Positions 49,600-60,823 of a DNA stretch of 64,000 nucleotides are shown here, piece after piece. The notes beneath the pieces were generated by a model. It did not search any database. It worked only from the letters and a program-made list of their open reading frames with translations, and had not been told where the DNA came from. The position numbers were made by a program, and so were the translations under genes. Source of the DNA: Diadema setosum (taxonomy: Eukaryota; Echinodermata; Echinoidea; Diadematoida; Diadematidae); the NCBI RefSeq assembly GCF_964275005.1, contig NC_092693.1, forward strand, positions 30,764,173 through 30,828,172, read 5' to 3'. Position 1 is the first letter of the stretch. The number at the start of each line of letters is the position of its first letter.

Positions 49600-51000
49600 G
49601 TCATTTTTGAGACATTACTTTTCACAACATTTGGATGACGCTGTTCATCACTTGCACTTGACTTAACAAAACCATTGGTGGCTGTCTGGTTCGGTTTCTC
49701 TTTTGTTTCAGCATCTGAACTGTTCTGTGTACGTGTGTCTGCATGGACTAAACCATGTGTTGCTCTTTGCTTTTGTTTTTCTTTTGCTTCATTTTGTTCC
49801 AGCAATCGCTTACATTCGGACTTAATGTGACCTGTTTTCCCACAGAAAAAGCATTTCACTTCTTTGTATTGAGGCCGTGGCGATTTTGGTCGCTCTTTCT
49901 GTGATTCAGTCTTTACTTTATCCCTGCGTTCACTATAACTACTGTGCCACTTTTGAGTGTCAGGATTTCTCGACTGATCAAACTTCCTCTTTCCTTCAGG
50001 ACTTTTTGTTTTCACTTTATGTGTCAACTCATACTGGTCAGCGGTGACTGCTGCACTCTTTACATCATGTAGGATCCCTACTCTTCGATCTTCCAAATAT
50101 GTTCTCAAATCTGGAGGTGTCGATTTCTTGAACTCCTCCATCAACACTATCTCTCTCAAATTGTCGTAAGTGAGATCTACTTTCATTGATCGAACCCATC
50201 TATCAAACATGATTTCTTTTTCTCTCTGAAACTCTACGTAGGTCTGTCCCGAACCTCTCCTATATCCTCGAAACTTTTGCCTGTAAGCTTCTGGGACTAA
50301 CTGATAGGCAAGAAGGACTGCTTCCTTAACTGTGTCATAGTTATTTGCCTCCTCATCCGAGAGAGCAGACACTACTGAATGTGCCTTGCCTGTGAGCTTT
50401 TGTTGTACTATCATAGACCAATATTTCTTCTCCCACTCCAAATTCCTGGCTATTCTCTCAAAGGAGAAAAAGAAAGAGTCTACATCCTCTTCATCAAAGC
50501 GGGGGATTGTGTTTGCCATTTTTGCAATATCGGGCGTCTTTGGTCTCGACATAGTAACATTAGGCCTATCCCCTGGGACGCTACTGGCCTGTGCCTGGGT
50601 CAACTCAATTTGACGTTTCATTAACTCTTGTTCGAGTCTCAGATTTTCTGCCTTCACTTTTTTCTCTTTCTAACTCCAATCTAGCCAGTTCTAGTTGTGT
50701 GGAATCAACCCTCATCTCACCAGGTCTAGTAATACATGTAGTAGTAGTACTTGGAGCCGTTTTTCTACCAGCACTCTCAATCTCATCTGTACTCTCACTC
50801 TGGTCTGTGTGTTCATTTTCTACACCACCCAGTTCAAGCTTCTTCACCAGAACTGCAAAGATTTCTTTCTTTCGACTACACTCTCTGATATCAGCATCTA
50901 CATGAGTTGCAACTTCAATCAATTGGGCTTTCACTAACCCTCTCAATCTACCAAGAGTGACGTCTTTCACAAACTCTGCAGCATCGAACTTGGCTGCCAT
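49600..51000 (-). mobile_element. Gmr1-like element: gag region
   Basis: Contains a gag-like region (AEFVKDVTLGRLRGLVKAQL near its start, then a conserved-type capsid segment) and a CCHC zinc knuckle, CFFCGKTGHIKSEC, at about 49812-49856, which binds nucleic acid in gag proteins. Limits are approximate. Confidence 0.8.
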
Positions 51001-51591
51001 GATTATTCACATCTAGCTTTCCGACTAGATTTCAATACTACGTCGCTAACGCAACTTCCACAGTACACTCCACTGCGTACCGAACTACGAGAATAGTCTA
51101 AGCAATTCAGACCTGACAAACACTCGTATATCTCGAGGCCAATTTCCTCGTAAAGCCACATCTAACGATGCTAATCCAAATAACCAGAAAGTGACACACT
51201 AATCTGATAGAATGACATAAAGGAAACGATAATACGTACCCTTCCTTTCCAGCAATCAATGCTGCAAGTCAACCCTGGTATTCAGCTAGCGAGAAGACCA
51301 GTACAAGTGCGCAAAACATACTCATCGCATCGCTTCGCGAATCGCACTTCCATTCACAACCACTGCTAACGCAGCCCCATTACACAAACCGTGCAATGTC
51401 ACGCAGTATACAATACCGCTACGAACGAACGACACGGTTACGTTCACTACCTGTGTACACATCTCACATGAGTGCGAACACTACACATACCTCCAACGGG
51501 CATCAATCATTACAACGATGTACCAAACACCGAAATAACTACCCAAAAGACAGCTTGTTTGTATGTTCATTTCCCGGACATGTTCCCCACA

Positions 51592-51786
51592 TGTCATGCA
51601 CCAACAGAACACCCGTCAGCACCGACATAACAACTGTCATACACCGACAAAACATTCTTGGATCAGCACCGAATGACTGCTACTGTTCACGCCATGTTTG
51701 CCAACTCCAACTCTCATGTCCCGAATGGACACTTTTATTCCACCCCACCCTGGTTTCACCAAGGCACATCACGGTTCTCCGTCACA
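51592..51786 (-). repeat. 5' LTR of the Gmr1-like element
   Basis: 195 bases, identical to the left LTR apart from one two-base length difference in a C-rich run. CTAAC follows at 51787-51791. The sequence just inside (TGGGGAACATGTCC on the minus strand) would be the primer-binding site, but I could not assign a tRNA. Confidence 0.92.
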
Positions 51787-51843
51787 CTAACAAACAAACA
51801 AATACATGTGCTGCAAAAGCGTTTATTGTGATTGAATTGGATT

Positions 51844-51923
51844 CACACCATACAAGATCTAGGTCAGGCCAGGGAGGTTTCCTCTCACCTCCCTGGCCTG
51901 ACCTATCATGTGGCACACCATAC
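51844..51923. repeat. Perfect 18-bp hairpin between 10-bp direct repeats
   Basis: AGGTCAGGCCAGGGAGGT (51861-51878) and its exact complement (51887-51904) flank an eight-base loop. CACACCATAC occurs on both sides (51844-51853 and 51914-51923), like a target duplication. It may be a tiny foldback element. It lies about 55 bp outside the 5' LTR. Confidence 0.6.
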
Positions 51924-52039
51924 TGTAATTATTTTGTAAGAATTAGAAAAATAATGCAAAAAACAACAAATAAACAAGCAAATCAATCAGCCAGTTCATT
52001 TATTTGTATATAGCTGTTCTGCAATCACATCAAGGGGCT

Positions 52040-52371
52040 GTGAGCACGTCTAGCCCAATCAATCAGGGAACAACCAATGAACGGACAGGCTGGGTGCTAT
52101 TATGGTCCTAGTGTTGAATATTCATTAGGTCAATGTGTACCCGTGTCTAGGAAACGACTGTATACTAGTACCCGGAAGTTTGGTTTTGTATTGTACGTTC
52201 AGTCACATGCATTCGACTGCTTTCTCTCAATCATTCTTCAGATTGTCTACGTACTGTGTAGCACACTAATTAGGAGCCTTTTTACGCTTCCCTGTGTGGG
52301 AATTTGACGACGCTAAATCTTGTAGAATATACCATTTTGACACTTTAAGAAGCTGACAAGGCAAACAGAAA
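52040..52371 (+). promoter_or_regulatory. Candidate CFAP90 promoter and 5' UTR
   Basis: Upstream of the start codon there are two CCAAT-type boxes (CCAATCAATCAGGG and AACCAATGAACG at about 52050-52085) and an ETS-like ACCCGGAAGT near 52170. GTGTCTAGGAAACG nearby loosely resembles an RFX X-box, which ciliary genes often use, but it misses key bases. No TATA box was seen and the transcription start is not located. Confidence 0.35.
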
Positions 52372-52545
52372 ATGGAGATGGAAAAGACCGCAGAATCAGT
52401 TGTTGAGACCGAGAGGAAACCTTTGAAAGAGTACCCAGGTTTGATGGACGACGGCCATCCACTGGCGTCTAAATCGGCGTTCAGCTACGTTCCTACAACC
52501 AGGAACGATCCTGCTGAAATGAACGCGTTTAACAGTAAAGTTGAG
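52372..52545 (+). CDS. CFAP90: CFAP90 exon 1
   Basis: Fifty-eight codons from [15 protein letters not shown] to FNSKVE, ending at a GTGAGC donor in phase 0. Confidence 0.92.
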
Positions 52546-54717
52546 GTGAGCATCCTTCAGGTTTTTATGGTCCCCAGGTAGCCTACTTTTCACAATCACA
52601 TGTTGCTTGTGTCGAAAATTTATACGAAATGCGTTTGTGATATCTATCAAAGAATGGTCTGACACATTTCCAGGACACTTTTAATAGAGTGCCCCCCAAC
52701 TGCGACCAGCCTGAACTACGCAAAGCGTACAGTACTATAGTATAACTGTGTGAAGGAGCACGCCGGGGTTTTTAAGAGTGCCTTCATACAGTGTACTTTA
52801 TCATGGCTATTAATTATGGGGGAAGGGGGGGGGGGGGGGGGGGGTTCTCTTCAAAATACAGTCATACATTGTATGATAGGGCTAACAATACTAATCATTC
52901 TCTACTTTTCTTTGTCACTCAGAACTCTGCTACTAAGATTTTTTGTAGTCATAAAGACTCAACAAGTAGGCCTAATACGGGTTTTCAGATATGACTGCAT
53001 GTAGACTCGCAAGACATGTAAAATTTTACTCAGGCAACTAGATGAATAAATTCTACTGAATTGTGTATCTTGTTTGTGTGGTTTGTCTAATGAACCAAAT
53101 TATGAACATTTTGAATCTCTTATGATTTGTGGACAGTGCAGATATGTGAGGAAAGGCTGGTTTGAGTGGTAGGATGGAATGATCACGGCTTCATTTCATA
53201 TCATACCATACCCAGCAATAGCCAATAATGTGTTCGGTTGCCATAGCAGCAGGTTTTGACGGCACTTAAATCATTCAACTCCAAACACTACATATCACAA
53301 CACGTGACTGTGACAAAATGTCATTATCGCAACTCAAAATTCAAGTCTGTCTGGTTGGCCCCTGCTTGTAGGGGTGTTGGACAGTATCAAAGAAGAAAAA
53401 GAAGAAACATTTCCTGTACGTGGAACAGACAGGGTTGAAATGGTAATGCAAAATCAGCAGTTGCAGACTCGCCCGTCTCTGAACATATTCCAAAATTGAA
53501 AGTCCGTGACCATGCAGTATGTGATGTCATTTCATGATTGTGTTACATGCAAGTTTATCATTTTAATATTTTGTTTCCATGGTTTCTTGTCATATTGTTT
53601 CTTTGCAGCCAAAGGCCCACTGCACGTATGACAGACTATTCAACAAGCCAGAGGGGTATAACATGAAGCTACATCGTTGCGACAGAGAGCATGCAAAGTC
53701 AAAAGGGCTCCATGTCAATGATGAGGTAATAAAAAGCAATATTTCAACCCCCCCCCCCAAATACCATTGTACATGCTTGAATATTACCACATGCATTTTT
53801 GCCATTTTGGGGTGTTTACACCTGCAGTAAGATCTCTGTATTACACGCATCATCATTCTGCCCAAAAGGCAGTATATCTTGTAGAATACCTATGGTACCT
53901 TGAAACAGGGATTTTTGTGTCCACCTTATAGACATTGAGCTGCTGCATAAGTCAGTTCACAGTTACAATCTGAGCATGTGCTGATGAATGTGTCATTACA
54001 GACCCTCTCTCGAAATTGACTCGTGACTGAAGTATTTGAAAAACTGGATAGTGGTAGATCTTCATGAAAATTGTTATGAATATTCATGTATGCACTAGTC
54101 ACATATTGGAATGTACAGAACAGGTGAAATTTCAACCAAATCGACAAAAGCCAATCATGCAGCACTTCTATGTAAATTACCACATTCTGCTAGGTTGTTT
54201 TCAACTGCTTTTGTTGAAAGATTATTCCATGTTTTGAGAGTCCATGGTTCAAAGGTTGTTGCAGACTACTGTAATCTGGCTTTTCGCATTGTGAATTCAA
54301 TTGTGACCTGTGAATTCATTAGTACTGCTAATGAATATAAGTTGATGTGTCCTATACATTCTTTCAGAGAAGCTTGAAAATCCAATGCATATTGCTTCAT
54401 TCATCTTAATGATGATTGATTATTTATGCACATTCAGTCTAGAAGACAAGTAGTACACAATTTGCATGAACAACCTCTTTAGGTATAATGCAGCCACCCA
54501 ACCACTGAACACGTACATGATTAATGTAAATGTTTTTCAATATTTTCTGACTTGGCAGGAGAGAGTAAAAGTCACCCCCACGCTGTCATCCACAGTCTAT
54601 GGCCACAAGCTTGAAGATTTTGTTGATCCTCCTGGTCGAGCACATGTGCGGGTAGGCCACGTCAACTCGGAATTCTATCGACGGAATGGAATCAACGTAT
54701 CAGGCGGTGGATACTAA
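52372..54717 (+). CDS. CFAP90: CFAP90 (C5orf49) orthologue, complete, three exons
   Basis: Exons are 52372-52545, 53609-53725 and 54559-54717; introns are phase 0 with GTGAGC/ttgcag and GTAATA/ggcag borders. The product is 149 residues (human about 147). Matching blocks as I recall the human protein: [15 protein letters not shown] (human SAFSYIPPRRLDPKE), [20 protein letters not shown] (human QKLHRDDREHAKSLGLHVNE), [10 protein letters not shown] and [14 protein letters not shown] (human VQADFYRKNDI). CFAP90 is a small cilia- and flagella-associated protein reported in the doublet microtubules of motile cilia. The start ATG is followed by a second Met codon two codons later (MEM). It lies about 0.6 kb from the retrotransposon and reads away from it. 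Upstream Lys/Glu-rich residues 1-30 are not conserved. Confidence 0.93.
53609..53725 (+). CDS. CFAP90: CFAP90 exon 2
   Basis: Thirty-nine codons, [20 protein letters not shown] to GLHVNDE, after a pyrimidine-rich acceptor (ttgtttctttgcag). The donor is GTAATA. Confidence 0.93.
54559..54717 (+). CDS. CFAP90: CFAP90 exon 3 and stop
   Basis: Fifty-two codons from [18 protein letters not shown] to [10 protein letters not shown] and a TAA stop at 54715-54717. Confidence 0.93.
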   Translation, partial: ERVKVTPTLSSTVYGHKLEDFVDPPGRAHVRVGHVNSEFYRRNGINVSGGGY

Positions 54718-55155
54718 TATCATAATGTGACACTTGAGTATCACCTTTTGTGGGTTTATCAAACCAATTCGGACAATGTGGACAGGTACAGCAGAAAGTA
54801 TCAGGCATGTTGTGCCATATGCCAGGAAGTGGAGGGCAACAGAAGCAACTTAGCGGCCAAATGGGACTCGAGGAAATCATATCTTCTGTGCTCATCATGT
54901 ATGTCATTGGGACCTAAGTTCTTTGAAGATTCTATGAGCCTATGATGAACAATAACAGTGATGCATAATTTGATCTTACCGTAGTTTACAGTACGTCAAG
55001 CAGACATATTTAAATCTGTATCAGGGCATTTACCCCCCCCCCCCCCCCCATCTTATGGCATGGTTGATTTAATTCCAGGGTAATTGTACGTATGGACACT
55101 ATGTGTGTAATTGCTTTGAAAAATATTTGTAGTTTTGCCATAAGATTGTGCCTAT
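54718..55155. other. Downstream of CFAP90: probable 3' UTR, no other gene
   Basis: AT-rich sequence with a C-run at about 55030-55050. The poly(A) site is not certain; an AATAAA occurs much farther on at about 56404. Confidence 0.4.
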
Positions 55156-55399
55156 CTGTATACGCCATATATTTAGCAAGTCTATTTTTTTTTGTAAATC
55201 GAGACTTTGCAACAATTGCAAGAGTGGTTAAATTCGTGATTGTGGAGTACAGTATTGAATGAAGAAATGTATGGGTGCACCTCATATTGATGTCACTGTT
55301 AATAATTTTGTGTGTTTATAGATTTGTGAATGACACCTGACTCGTGAAATTTGTGAAGATAATAACCTCACAAAATATAATTATTGCATTTGATACAGT
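55156..55399. mobile_element. Family A miniature element, uninterrupted copy
   Basis: Begins CTGTATACGCCATATATTTA and ends TTGATACAG. The interior reads GCAAGTCT, TTTTTGTAAATCGAGAC, CAATTGCAAGAGTGGTTAAATTCGTG, followed by an inverted CGTGAAATTTGTG. It serves as the reference copy that exposes insertions at 1178 and 7272. Confidence 0.6.
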
Positions 55400-56497
55400 A
55401 ATACTCGTCTACACTGTAAGGTTTCCCAAATGTGGATGAAATTACTTTCTTGGGGGCCCTATGACCTTGCTGAACTAAAAATACTGCGATAACTTTGTCA
55501 GCATACAGTACAGGAACAAGAAGGGAAAGGCTAAAACAAAGTTAGAATGTTATTAGGCTTGTGATGACAGTGTAAACCCTCCGTCATATTTTGCAAGACC
55601 TTGGGTATTCATGAATCAGTTAAATTCTTCACTATTATATATTTTAATTGTTTCTCCCATGTGATATTTCTCATCCCTCCCCAAATCTTGTGTATCACGA
55701 ACTGTGAGTGGCCAATTATGCAAGTTAGGTTTTGACTTGTCTGACATAACCCGTAATCTTTTTAGCAAAATGTCCCACTCTTATATTGTCTATGCATATA
55801 ATGTGACCGGGATGAGTCTTGGAACAAGCACAATGCAAGAAAGCTTGGCAACCAACCAACCCAGCTCGCTAACTCTTTCATAGAGTTGTGCATGGACACT
55901 ACTTTTCTGGAAAAATGCTGCAAGTGTTGTGGAGGATCATTTGCATGGTTTAATTTCCCCAGCACATTCCTGGTAGAACAAGCTTACTGCACAATATTTT
56001 GCTAGTACATACACTGTATGTTAATTTTGACTCTTTGAAGACAACTTTGGTGAGCCATTTACATTGTAAGGCATTAAATTCAAGATTGAGAACCTGACTG
56101 ACAGAATGAGAAATTGGTGTGATCCCATTTCAAAGAGCAATCAGCAGTTTTAATCCTAAGGGGACAATTTTTTGGCATGGTGTTCATTTTGTGAATACAC
56201 TAGTCAACTTGCAAAATTGCTGAAAATAAAGCCATTACAATACAATCTATATGGCATATACCATATACGTAGATTAGTTAAGAGTGTGGAATAGAGATTT
56301 GTAATACAACTGTATTAGAACTGATGGGTCTGGTCTTGGAACCGTAAATATTTTAGGATCTGTAAAATGCATTTTGGCACAGGATTTTGTATTATAGTGA
56401 TGTCAATAAATTGCTTGTGTATGTACATCTTTGTGTCACTGTCCCTTTTTTCACATAGTGATTTGTCTTTAATTTTGTTTTTAATTTGACTATAGTA
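55400..56497. other. Intergenic, no gene seen
   Basis: AT-rich sequence without recognisable exons or element ends. Confidence 0.5.
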
Positions 56498-56708
56498 CTG
56501 TACGAGCTGAAATTTTCACGTACAGATATTTTCACGAATTGCTACTTGGAGGACATTTTCACGTGTTGTTAATTTCGTGGTTGCGAGGGTCTAACTGAAT
56601 TTAGTTATTCGCGCGTTGTCATTTTTGCGTGTTGTTATTTTTGCGGTTCAAAAGCGATTCGCAAAATTCGCAAAAATAAAACCACCGCGAAAATTTCAGC
56701 TCATACAG
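56498..56708. mobile_element. TA-flanked miniature element (family B)
   Basis: 211 bases with ends CTGTACGAGCTGAAATTTTC and GAAAATTTCAGCTCATACAG between TA dinucleotides. The interior has repeated TTTTCACG, TTATTTTTGCG and CGCAAAAAT segments. Confidence 0.8.
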
Positions 56709-57462
56709 TATGCCGAGATCTATTAAACATGTGATGCATCATCACGAATTCCATATGTCGGGGAAAATAATTCTTTGGTTTTCGGCAAATGTTTGCAAGA
56801 TGCTAAGCTTTAAATTGAAATTTAATTCACCTGCTTCAATTAGAAAACTCTTAAAGGTTATATTGATGGAGTCCATTTTCCGCTTATTTTTTTTTTAGTG
56901 ATCTCTGATTTATAAAAGGGCAATGTAATGATGCATCACTTATGTGTTTAATTTGCAGTGTGAAGGCTCAACATTCTGTTACCTGCATTACCCCCAAATA
57001 TGTATGCATGTACATATATATATGTAAGTAGAGTATGAACTGCAATATGGCTGACAGTACTCAACTATATAGGAGCTCGCGTGTAGTACAATATAGTACA
57101 ATGTATTGTACTATATTGTGCCCTACTCGCCCAAAACAAACCGGTGCAACCTGTGTCTATGGGAGAAATACCACATTATCACGGTCAAGAAACCAGCAAT
57201 TCTGAACTCAAGTACAGAACTCATTTCAACATGTAAACATAAGAAAAAGTTTTCCCTTGCAGAGCTTGGTAAGACCCCCCCCCCCCCCCCCCCCGCCATA
57301 GACACCTGTAATCAAGGCTGAAAACTTGGCAAAATGAAATGTGCAAAAGCCACATCATTGGATGTACCAGCCCCAATTCATTCATTCACTCATGATATTA
57401 TGTATATATATGCATATATATATAGTGAGTAGATTGTCCACGTGTTGGCGTGATAATAAGAT

Positions 57463-57783
57463 CAAAAACAAAACTGGAACAAAGTTCATGTTGTATTCAC
57501 CAACAGTTAATTTGAGCACACACATTTTCGAGCGATTCACTTTTTCTCAAGTGTTGATACTGAGAGAACAATAATAATTCTTAATTATTATTAAATAACA
57601 ATTAAACATTATTTCTATTTCAATTTTATTAAATAACATTAATTAACAATAATTCTTAATTGAATTGTTATTGTTCTCTCAGTATCAACACTTGAGAAGG
57701 AGCAAATCGCTTGAAAACTTGTGTGCAGAAATAAACTGTTGGTAAATACAGCATGCACTTTGTTCGTTTTGTTTTTGTTCTTA
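57463..57783. repeat. Inverted pair of retroelement-tail-like sequences
   Basis: Two arms of about 125 bp (57463-57590 and 57657-57783) are diverged inverted copies carrying TTGAGAAGGAGCAAATCGC, AACTGTTGGTAAATAC and GTGTTGATACTGAGAGAACA. The centre is very AT-rich. (TA)n lies on both outer sides. The arrangement resembles the inverted ends of the Penelope-like composite at 14-16 kb, but the sequence itself cannot be assigned with certainty. Confidence 0.55.
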
Positions 57784-57785
57784 TG

Positions 57786-57787
<2 letters not shown>

Positions 57788-57843
<56 letters not shown>
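57788..57843. repeat. (TA)n microsatellite
   Basis: Pure TA tract bordering the inverted pair at 57463-57783. Confidence 0.97.
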
Positions 57844-57848
<5 letters not shown>

Positions 57849-58145
57849 ACTGAGGGAAGAAGAGCTAGCAGACATGGCAGCAGACGTCCATTTGCTCTTC
57901 CTTTGTTACTTGTATACAATGCAGCACCCATCACATACTTGGCCAAGCAAACTTCATGCTATGCACACATCCATCTACAATATTATCAAGGCTCGACATT
58001 AGCAGTGGCCTGATCAGGCACTCAAGATTCTAATTGGATTGTTATGTTTCTGTTTATTTGGGCCACCAAAATTTAAAATTTAATGATTTCAGTGGCCCAA
58101 AGTGGCCATCAGAGAAGAAAGTTAGCGTCGAGCCCTGTATATATA

Positions 58146-58898
58146 CACTCAACCAAAAAAGTAAGTTCCCCCCTAGCATTTTTGGATACATCTCAAATAG
58201 TATTTTACCGATTTTCATAATTCAAACAGGAATGGATAGGGAATTTTATTACTCATAACATGAATGTCATATCATTGCCACCAGATGTCATTATTGGTGT
58301 GAAAAAAAAATGCATTTTATGTCAAAATGCATGGGAAAAAAGTTGCTCTTAAGGTTATATGAAGCATATTGTGTACATTTCCTACGAAAGTTAGCAAATG
58401 ACCCTTTTAAATTATGCAATTCTCAGGAATGTCTTAAGGTACAATGTGCTTCCCTATTAAACAGATGTTATGCATACTTTTTAAACAATAGGCCTTTTCA
58501 ATATGAAAATGTTAGTCGAGGCCAATTTGGGTTGATCACGTTAATACCTATGCTTAAGGCCATTTTGCATCATGCCGTGTCTGCAAATTTTTGAAAGAGG
58601 GAGAGCTACAGCTTTCCTTGAAGCTGGGGTTCCGGTTAAGGAACAAGTTCAGAATCATGAGTGATTGTTTATTTGTGTAAAAGTCAATGCAAATCACTAA
58701 AGTGCAACTTTTTTTCCATGCATTTTGACATAAAATGCATTTTTTCACATCAATAATGATATCTGGTGGCAATGATATGACATTCATGTTATGAGTAATA
58801 AATTTCCCTATCCATTCCTGTTTGAATTATGAAAATCGGTAAAATACTTTTTGAGATATATCCAAAAATGCTAGGGGGGAACTTACTTTTTTGGTTGA

Positions 58899-58901
<3 letters not shown>
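58146..58901. mobile_element. Tc1/mariner-derived element with long inverted ends
   Basis: 756 bases. The TIRs are about 205 bp, starting CACTCAACCAAAAAAGTAAG and mirrored by CTTACTTTTTTGGTTGAGTG, and extend into GGCAATGATATGACATTCAT. It sits in TA-rich sequence, so the TA duplication is ambiguous. The centre carries a short remnant of a transposase helix-turn-helix (see 58583-58648). The rest of the transposase is lost. Confidence 0.8.
58583..58648 (+). pseudogene. Remnant of Tc1-like transposase DNA-binding helix
   Basis: One frame reads FERGRATAFLEAGVPVKEQV, close to the RGRAIGMLEAGVSQREVAR pattern of the first helix-turn-helix of Tc1-like transposases. It is a fragment: no catalytic DDE part follows before the right TIR. 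Confidence 0.55.

Positions 58902-58902
<1 letters not shown>

Positions 58903-58952
<50 letters not shown>
58903..58952. repeat. (TA)n microsatellite
   Basis: A TA run followed by a short (GT)n, adjoining the right end of the element at 58146-58901. Confidence 0.95.
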
Positions 58953-58956
<4 letters not shown>

Positions 58957-58972
58957 GTGTGTGTGTGTGTGT

Positions 58973-60787
58973 GAATAAGGGTAATATAACATGTGAAATA
59001 GCTGCTTCAAAGGGCTCCTAGGATATCATGTCAAAGCAATTTAATATTCATCTATGATCACTATCTTCTAAATATTTGTCCAGTAAAAGCCCTTGCACTC
59101 ACAATATTCCTTCCTTTTTAAGATATTCTCAATAGTTTAAAAGAAAAACATCATGACACAACAATCAATTCTGAAAAAAAAATAGAACAAAACCTAAATC
59201 TCTTCGTTTCTGCCTTTCATGCGACTTTACAGAAGACAATTACACGAAATGATGGACTAACAGACAATATTTTTTTCAACATTCATGCTGATTTCATTGT
59301 GGGTGGAATAGGTCCCAAGTACACTTGATGTATAGACAGATGCCTCTGAAGTCGAACAAAATTGAACACATAAGAGTAAGTATGTACAACTGTACATATA
59401 TTCCTAGACCCTACTGAAGGATAATCAATGCACGGAACTATTTGAACAATCATAAAACTCATGAACAAGAAGATTATCTCACACTTCAATGATGCAAGAA
59501 CAAATGCAAGTGTACTGAATGAAGAAGCGCAATAAACCTGAATTTTAAGAGCTGAACAAAGAAAATTTTCACTCTCACTCACATAATGTACTTGCTAGCT
59601 AATATCAGCGGTACAGTTACCTTCACACACCCATTTTTTTTTCTCAAACAGATTTTTGAGATTGAACTGTCAAATTTGTTTTCTGTTAAAACAATTTGGT
59701 GTTTTCTCCACTTTTGTAAGATTTCACCTGTCAATGACATCAGAATAGCATATCTATGCAAAGTTTAAGTTCAAATGACAAATGTGTTTAGTACACTGTA
59801 GTGAGAAGTAGCATTCATGGCAGTCCTCTTCTTTTCTTTGAATACCAGAGACCCCTTCCAGTCAAACTGACATAAAGCATTTGATCAAGGTTAAGTCATT
59901 GTGAATGTTGCGATGTCAACTTCAGATGAACTCTCAATCAAAGCAGAAACTATAAGTGAGACCCTCCCAGTCTTTTGGGAATAAGGGTTACAGTATGTAC
60001 ACATACAGTGTACGTCCTTTTGAAATATACGTGTACATACATGTACATCCTGTGGAGCATATACATACTGTATGAGTCCTTAGCTATAATACATGTCCTG
60101 AAGACAACAATCTATGCATACATTGCAAAGCTACATGTACATTATAGTGTCTTCAGTAGGGTGTTTAGGATTTGGAATGTTTCAGACTAAATTAGCCAGT
60201 AGTTTCTATACACTGAAATAGCAAATAGATCTCTTGCTGAGCTTCTCTTACAAATAATATCCTAAACTCCTATCTACGTGTATCTACCACTTCCTACATA
60301 CATACGAAGCAAACATCATAGTTCTTCCACTGATGATATTCCTCATGTCACTGTACTAATGTATGTTCTTCTTTTAAAGAAAAAAAAAGTGTATGTAGAG
60401 CCATAACAATTCTTAAACGGCAAAAGACAGACCTATTCTTTTACCATCAAATGATCACATATACATGCATTATTTGAGTCTCCTTTTAAATGAATGACAC
60501 ATTGACATTTTTTCTCATAACATCAATCACATACATAAAGCATCAAGTCTTTAATATTCCTTGATGGAAGAATGCATTGCAATCACCGAACTGGGGTACA
60601 TTATGAGTAACCATTTTGGGTTGTTGATACACAACTTAAGCATTTGAGTAGATTTGAGCAACAGCTGATAAAAATAAAAAGTGTTTACATGGCAGTCCAA
60701 CGTTCATCATCTGGCAGAGTATTTTGCCAGGTTGACCATGGCACCACACTGAAAAGAAGGCCACAAATATGTTGCAAACAAGATACA

Positions 60788-60823
<36 letters not shown>

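Larger units (their letters stand above)
44350..51786 (-). mobile_element. Gmr1-like Ty3/gypsy LTR retrotransposon, full length, coding region broken
   Basis: Paired LTRs (44350-44542 and 51592-51786) begin TG and end CA and are flanked by a 5-bp CTAAC duplication (44345-44349 and 51787-51791). The part order on the minus strand is gag, protease, integrase, reverse transcriptase, RNase H. Integrase ahead of RT is the unusual order of the Gmr1 group of deuterostome gypsy elements; ordinary gypsy elements have RT and RNase H first. There is no envelope. The LTRs differ only by a two-base length change, so the insertion is recent. The coding region is spread over several frames with about five interruptions, some of which could be assembly errors or frame switching used by the family, so I treat it as a broken copy. 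Confidence 0.93.
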
